The position numbers and the translations under genes are program-made. A stretch of DNA of 64,000 bases from Rhodoblastus sp963828185 (GTDB lineage Bacteria > Pseudomonadota > Alphaproteobacteria > Rhizobiales > Beijerinckiaceae). Numbering within the stretch: the stretch's first letter is position 1; the number at the start of each line of letters is the position of its first letter. Of this stretch, positions 60,005 to 64,000 are shown one piece after another. The stretch covers positions 124,001-188,000 of the forward strand of contig CAWHDV010000019.1 of NCBI GenBank assembly GCA_963828185.1, in the 5' to 3' direction. The notes below the pieces were generated by a model. It had not been told where the DNA came from, ran no database searches, and saw only the letters and a list, made by a program, of their open reading frames with translations.

Positions 60005-61660
60005 CTATTTTTGTCCACGCGGTTTTTGCGCGCCGGATGGCTTGCCGCCCGAGGAACGGCCGCCGCCCGGCTTGCCGCCGCCGAAGGGTTTGCCGCCGGA
60101 GGGCCTGCTTCCGGAAGGCTTGCCGCCAGCAGGACGCTCGCCAAAGCTCTTGCCGGCGGCGCGCGGCCGCTCGCCGTCGCGCGTGAATTTCGGGCGGTCG
60201 CCGGAATCCTTGGCCGGGCCATGCGGGCGTTCACTGTTGCGGGCGAATTTGGGCCGGTCGCCGAAATCCTTGGCTGGTCCGCGCGGACGCTCGCCGTCGC
60301 GGGAAAAATTCTGGCGCTCGCCGCGCGGCGGCCGGGCGTCGCCCCCATCCTGACGGGCGCCGCGTCTAAAAGTCTTGGCCGCGCCGGTGTCATTGGCCGG
60401 GCTTTTTTCCGCGCGAGGACCGGGCTTGCGCCCTGGCGCCGATTTCCGTTCGGGCGCCTCAAGCTGTTCGCGTTCATCACGGAAGCGGCGGGCGTTGCGC
60501 GAGGCGGGCGGCGCCTCTTCGCGCCGCGTGGCCGCGCTCACCCGCTCGACCACCACCTTGCGCCCGTTGCGGTCCTCGGTGGCGTCGCGCTCGGTGCGGC
60601 GGCGCGCGCCTTTCTCAAGCTTGGCGCGATCGCTGCGCAGCGCCGAGACATGCTTGCGCGGCTCGGGCTTTTCCTGCGAGGCGAAGGATTTCTTCGCCGG
60701 TTTTTCGCCGCGTTCAGCCTTGCCCGCGGGCTTGCGATCGCGCGGCGCCCTTTCGCGGAAAGATTCGGGTTCGGGCTCGGGCGTGCGGTCGAACACCGGC
60801 CCTTCGAAATCGACATTGGCCTGTCGGCTGAGGCTTTCGCCCAACTGGTCGGCGAGGACGCGGGTGCGCACTTCCTCGACGATCCCTTCCGGCGTCTCGC
60901 CGAGCTGGAACGGCCCATAGGACAGGCGGATCAGTCGGTTGGTCGCCAGGCCGAGATGTTCGAGCAGGCGCTTGACCTCGCGGTTCTTGCCCTCGCGCAG
61001 GCCGAGCGTGATCCAGACGTTGGCGCCCTGGACGCGGTCGAGCTTGGCCTCGACGCCGGCGTAGTCGATCCCTTCGATGGTCACGCCATTGGCCAGCGTG
61101 TCGAGCCTGGCCTGGTCGGTCACGCCATTGGCGCGGGCGCGATAGCGGCGCAGCCACCCCGTCGCCGGCAGCTCCAGCACGCGGGCGAGCCCGCCGTCAT
61201 TGGTTAAAAGCAGCAGGCCCTCGGTATTGATGTCGAGACGGCCGATCGACATCAGCCGCGGCAGCGCCGGAAATCTCTCGGCGATGAATTCGAAGATGGT
61301 CGGACGTCCCTCCGGGTCGCGGTCGGTGGTGACGAGCCCGCGCGGCTTGTGGAACAGGAACAGGCGGGTTCTTTCGCGCGTCGCCAGCGGCTTGCCGTCG
61401 ACGGTCACGCTGTCTTCGCCCGTGATGTTTCTCGCGGCGGTGGCAAGCGTTTCGCCATTGACGCTCACGCGGCCCTCGGCGATCCAGGCTTCGGCGTCGC
61501 GGCGCGAGCACAGGCCGGCGCGCGCCATCACCTTGGCGATGCGATCGCCTTCATGCGCCTTTTCGGCTTCGGGCGTGTTCCGGGGCGCCTTTTGGGTCGG
61601 CCTTTTGGCGCCTTGCGGCTTGCGCGAAGACCGGGAATTTTTGTTGCTGTCGTTGTCCAT
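60005..61660 (-). CDS. rluB: RsuA/RluB-family 23S rRNA pseudouridine synthase with long basic tail
   Basis: 551 residues, about twice the length of E. coli RluB. A Ser/Lys/Arg-rich start (about 1-40), an S4 RNA-binding domain (R-I-A-K-V-M-A-R-A-G-L-C-S-R-R-D-A-E), then the synthase domain with the catalytic Asp in G-R-L-D-I-N-T-E-G-L-L-L-L-T-N-D-G. From about residue 290 onward the protein is disordered, rich in R, K, G, P and E, with repeated G-E-R-P-R-G-P-A-K-D and G-D-R-P-K-F units and a final G-K-P-S-G-G-type tail. Such tails occur in Hyphomicrobiales. Confidence 0.9.
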   Translation of the reverse strand: MDNDSNKNSRSSRKPQGAKRPTQKAPRNTPEAEKAHEGDRIAKVMARAGLCSRRDAEAWIAEGRVSVNGETLATAARNITGEDSVTVDGKPLATRERTRLFLFHKPRGLVTTDRDPEGRPTIFEFIAERFPALPRLMSIGRLDINTEGLLLLTNDGGLARVLELPATGWLRRYRARANGVTDQARLDTLANGVTIEGIDYAGVEAKLDRVQGANVWITLGLREGKNREVKRLLEHLGLATNRLIRLSYGPFQLGETPEGIVEEVRTRVLADQLGESLSRQANVDFEGPVFDRTPEPEPESFRERAPRDRKPAGKAERGEKPAKKSFASQEKPEPRKHVSALRSDRAKLEKGARRRTERDATEDRNGRKVVVERVSAATRREEAPPASRNARRFRDEREQLEAPERKSAPGRKPGPRAEKSPANDTGAAKTFRRGARQDGGDARPPRGERQNFSRDGERPRGPAKDFGDRPKFARNSERPHGPAKDSGDRPKFTRDGERPRAAGKSFGERPAGGKPSGSRPSGGKPFGGGKPGGGRSSGGKPSGAQKPRGQK

Positions 61661-61718
61661 CCCGGTCTGATAGCAGAGGCGGGGTTTTTTAGAAAACGTT
61701 TTGCGAAAGGCCGCTTGC

Positions 61719-62189
<471 letters not shown>

Positions 62190-62999
62190 TCATTTCCCGC
62201 CCAGCACCGCAAACCCCTGTTTGACGAAAAACTTCGCCGCCTCCGGCCCCTCCAGGAACGCCAGAAACTTCCCCGCCGCCTCGCCCCTGGCGCTGGCGGT
62301 CAAGGCGATGGGATAGACCACTGGCGGATGCGAGTTTTCCGGGAAGCGCGCGACGATTTTCACGTCGGGCGCGGCATGGGCGTCGGTGGCGTAGACGACG
62401 CCCAGCGGCGTCTCGCCACGCGATACGTAGAGCAGGGCGGAGCGGACATTGTCGGCGAGCGCCAGATGCGCCTGCACGCCATCCCACAGGCCGAGCTTCG
62501 TCAGCGCCTGCTTGCCGTAAATTCCTGCCGGCACGCTGACCGGGTCGCCCATCGACAGGCGTCCGCCCTGAAGCGCCGAGGACAGGCCGGCGGGCGTCAA
62601 CGCCACTGAATTTTCCGCGGCGGCTTTCGGCGCGATCAGCACCAGATCGTTGCCGAGCAGGTTTTTGCGCGAAGGCGCGGCGATCAGGTTTCTCGCGACG
62701 AGATAGTCCATGCTTTTTGTGTCGGCGCCGATGAAAATGTCGGCCGGGGCGCCAGCCTCGATCTGCCGCGCCAGCGAAAATGAGCCGGCGTAGGAAATGG
62801 CCACCGCCTGGCCGGTGCGGCTTTTCCACTGTGCGGCGGCGTCGTCGAGAGCGTTCTTCAGGCTGGCGGCGGCGAAAACCATCACCGAGCCGCTTTGGGC
62901 CACTGGGGCGGCGGCGGAAGGCGCAGCGTCGAGCGCCCTGGCGGGAGAGAGCAGGGCGATGAAAGCCGCCAGGGCGGAAAAGATCGGGGTCGCGCGCAA
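62190..62999 (-). CDS. modA: molybdate ABC transporter substrate-binding protein ModA
   Basis: 269 residues. A TTG at 62999, 7 bases after GGAGA, starts a clean signal peptide (about 22 residues, ending A-R-A). The mature fold has V-F-A-A-A-S-L-K-N-A-L, F-S-L-A-R-Q-I-E-x-G-A-P-A-D-I-F-I-G-A-D, and the late A-G-K-F-L-A-F-L-E-G-P-E-A. It binds molybdate or tungstate for the ModBC importer. modB and modC are not in the window. Molybdenum supply would matter for nitrogenase and formate dehydrogenase. Confidence 0.9.
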   Translation of the reverse strand: MRATPIFSALAAFIALLSPARALDAAPSAAAPVAQSGSVMVFAAASLKNALDDAAAQWKSRTGQAVAISYAGSFSLARQIEAGAPADIFIGADTKSMDYLVARNLIAAPSRKNLLGNDLVLIAPKAAAENSVALTPAGLSSALQGGRLSMGDPVSVPAGIYGKQALTKLGLWDGVQAHLALADNVRSALLYVSRGETPLGVVYATDAHAAPDVKIVARFPENSHPPVVYPIALTASARGEAAGKFLAFLEGPEAAKFFVKQGFAVLGGK

Positions 63000-63098
63000 G
63001 TGGCATTCTCCGGCAGGGGTGATCCGTGGCAAACTCCGCTCGCAAGCGAGTCGGGCGGTCCCGGCAATATGTAACAATTCTACAGCAATGGGGGAAGC

Positions 63099-64000
63099 AT
63101 GTCGGAAGCGGGTCAGTTTTCAGCGGCGGCTTCCTTCGAGCAACATCCCCTGCGGGCGAGAATCCTCGGCGAACTGCACGCCAGGCCAACGCGGCCGCTC
63201 GAAAGCCCCGCCCGCATCCTGCATTTCGGTTTCCTGGCCGACGCCAAACGGGCCGACGCCGACCGGCTGGCGCTGGCCAACGCCTGCGTCGAGCGAGGCC
63301 TGCCCGGTCCCGATCCGCAAACGCGGCAATTCCGGCTGGAGCTGCAAGGCGCGGTGCTGGTGTGGGAGCGGCACGGCGAATTCATCACCCACAGCTGGGA
63401 ATTCGCCTGTGGCGAGGTCGAAGGGCCGTTTTCGCCTTCGCCCGAAGCCCTGATGCAGAAGTTGAAAATGCTGCCGCAGCCCGGCCCGTTGCTGGTCGCC
63501 GTCGATCTGCACATGGTTGTTGGCGACGCCGATCCCGCCGCGCTGGCGAAAACTTTCGGCCCACTGCAACTGGCGGTCGCCGAGGCCAACGGCGGCCGCG
63601 CGCTGATCGCCACCGATTTCGCGCCCGACACGTTCGGCTTCGTGCGCGTCTTCATCGCCAACCGGGCCATGCCCGACATGGCCGCCGGCCGCCTGGCGCA
63701 AAGGCTGCTCGAGCTGGAAACCTATCGCACGCTGGCGCTGATGGGCCTGCCGGAAGCGCAGCGGCTCACGCCGTCCATTCGCCACATCGAGGAGGAATTG
63801 CCGCATATCCTCGACGCCATGACCAAGGCGCAGGGCGTCGACGCCAATCGCCAGCTGCTCGACGAATTGACCAGCCTCGCGGCGGAACTCGAGGTCGGCG
63901 CGACCGCCAGCCTTTATCGTTTCGGCGCCACCCGCGCCTACGACGATCTCGTCCAGGAACGGCTGCAGGCGATCAACGAGACGCCCTTGCCCGATTACGC
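63099..64000 (+). CDS. DUF3422 family protein (truncated by window end)
   Basis: 300 residues are visible and the frame continues past base 64000. The N terminus E-Q-H-P-L-R-A-R-I-L-G-E-L-H-A-R-P is the DUF3422 signature. A central E-E-E-L-P-H-I-L-D-A-M-T region is followed by a helical part; the family usually ends in membrane helices that would lie beyond the edge. Function unknown. GGGGAAG precedes ATG 63099. Divergent from modA with a gap of 99 bases. Confidence 0.8.
   Translation, partial: MSEAGQFSAAASFEQHPLRARILGELHARPTRPLESPARILHFGFLADAKRADADRLALANACVERGLPGPDPQTRQFRLELQGAVLVWERHGEFITHSWEFACGEVEGPFSPSPEALMQKLKMLPQPGPLLVAVDLHMVVGDADPAALAKTFGPLQLAVAEANGGRALIATDFAPDTFGFVRVFIANRAMPDMAAGRLAQRLLELETYRTLALMGLPEAQRLTPSIRHIEEELPHILDAMTKAQGVDANRQLLDELTSLAAELEVGATASLYRFGATRAYDDLVQERLQAINETPLPDY

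Overview
The window is a GC-rich stretch of an alphaproteobacterial chromosome. GcrA, the Pho/Pst layout, a compact pterin operon and the general sequence style point to the order Hyphomicrobiales. A lanthanide-type methanol dehydrogenase (XoxF) with XoxG and XoxJ, a nearly complete PQQ pathway, an aldehyde dehydrogenase and a formaldehyde-activating-type protein indicate a methylotroph. A FeSII (Shethna) nitrogenase-protection ferredoxin behind a sigma-54 promoter suggests a diazotroph. Beijerinckiaceae or Methylocystaceae would fit, but no rRNA is present to place it further. I found no tRNA, rRNA, CRISPR array, integrase or complete insertion sequence.

Layout. 1-2.6 kb: end of a YfhO-like membrane protein, the FeSII gene and an integral membrane protein. 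2.6-9.1 kb: the phosphate module phoR-pstSCAB-phoU-phoB with a Pho box, closed by a 20-bp perfect terminator stem. 9.2-13.5 kb: gcrA, then the overlapping operon argD-argF-hslO. 13.7-16.2 kb: a frameshifted Gly/His-rich secreted protein, queD, the folB-folM pair and a cytochrome c. 16.4-22.3 kb: a FIST (NosP-like) sensor overlapping a hybrid histidine kinase, divergent from a NosR-ApbE pair, with no nosZ in view.

22.5-32.7 kb, all on the minus strand, is the methanol oxidation island. Read 5' to 3' it runs pqqA-pqqB-pqqD-pqqE, xoxG-xoxJ-xoxF, a strong terminator, a LuxR-type response regulator, a NitT/TauT-type ABC importer (binding protein, permease, ATPase) and finally pqqC, detached from the other pqq genes. 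Divergently follow an aldehyde dehydrogenase with its DUF779 partner, NAD synthetase, a frameshifted ribbon-helix-helix gene, a glyoxalase-fold protein and a two-gene GMC dehydrogenase. A 67-residue protein with 24 histidines lies convergent to the GMC gene.

41-56.7 kb: a possible 26-residue peptide gene, a hopanoid/ceramide-type glycosyltransferase, a frameshifted gltX, a PEP-CTERM protein bracketed by two inverted copies of a dispersed repeat, miaA/serB with overlapping divergent start codons, a cytochrome bd-type oxidase, the coupled chain cysS-GFA-small membrane protein-GNAT-cimA, ppk2 and an AT-rich orphan gene. 56.7-64 kb: ilvB-ilvN preceded by a transcription attenuator with an Ile-Leu-Val-Val leader peptide, rsmD, rluB, tadA, modA and a truncated DUF3422 gene.

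How the genes may work together: methanol is oxidised in the periplasm by XoxF (PQQ plus lanthanide), electrons pass to XoxG and perhaps the second cytochrome c, and aldehydes go to the dehydrogenase and possibly the glutathione/GFA route. The regulator-ABC-pqqC unit and the NosP/NosR/ApbE locus beside the island are the least explained parts. Three genes carry apparent single-base (+1) frameshifts, which may be assembly errors.
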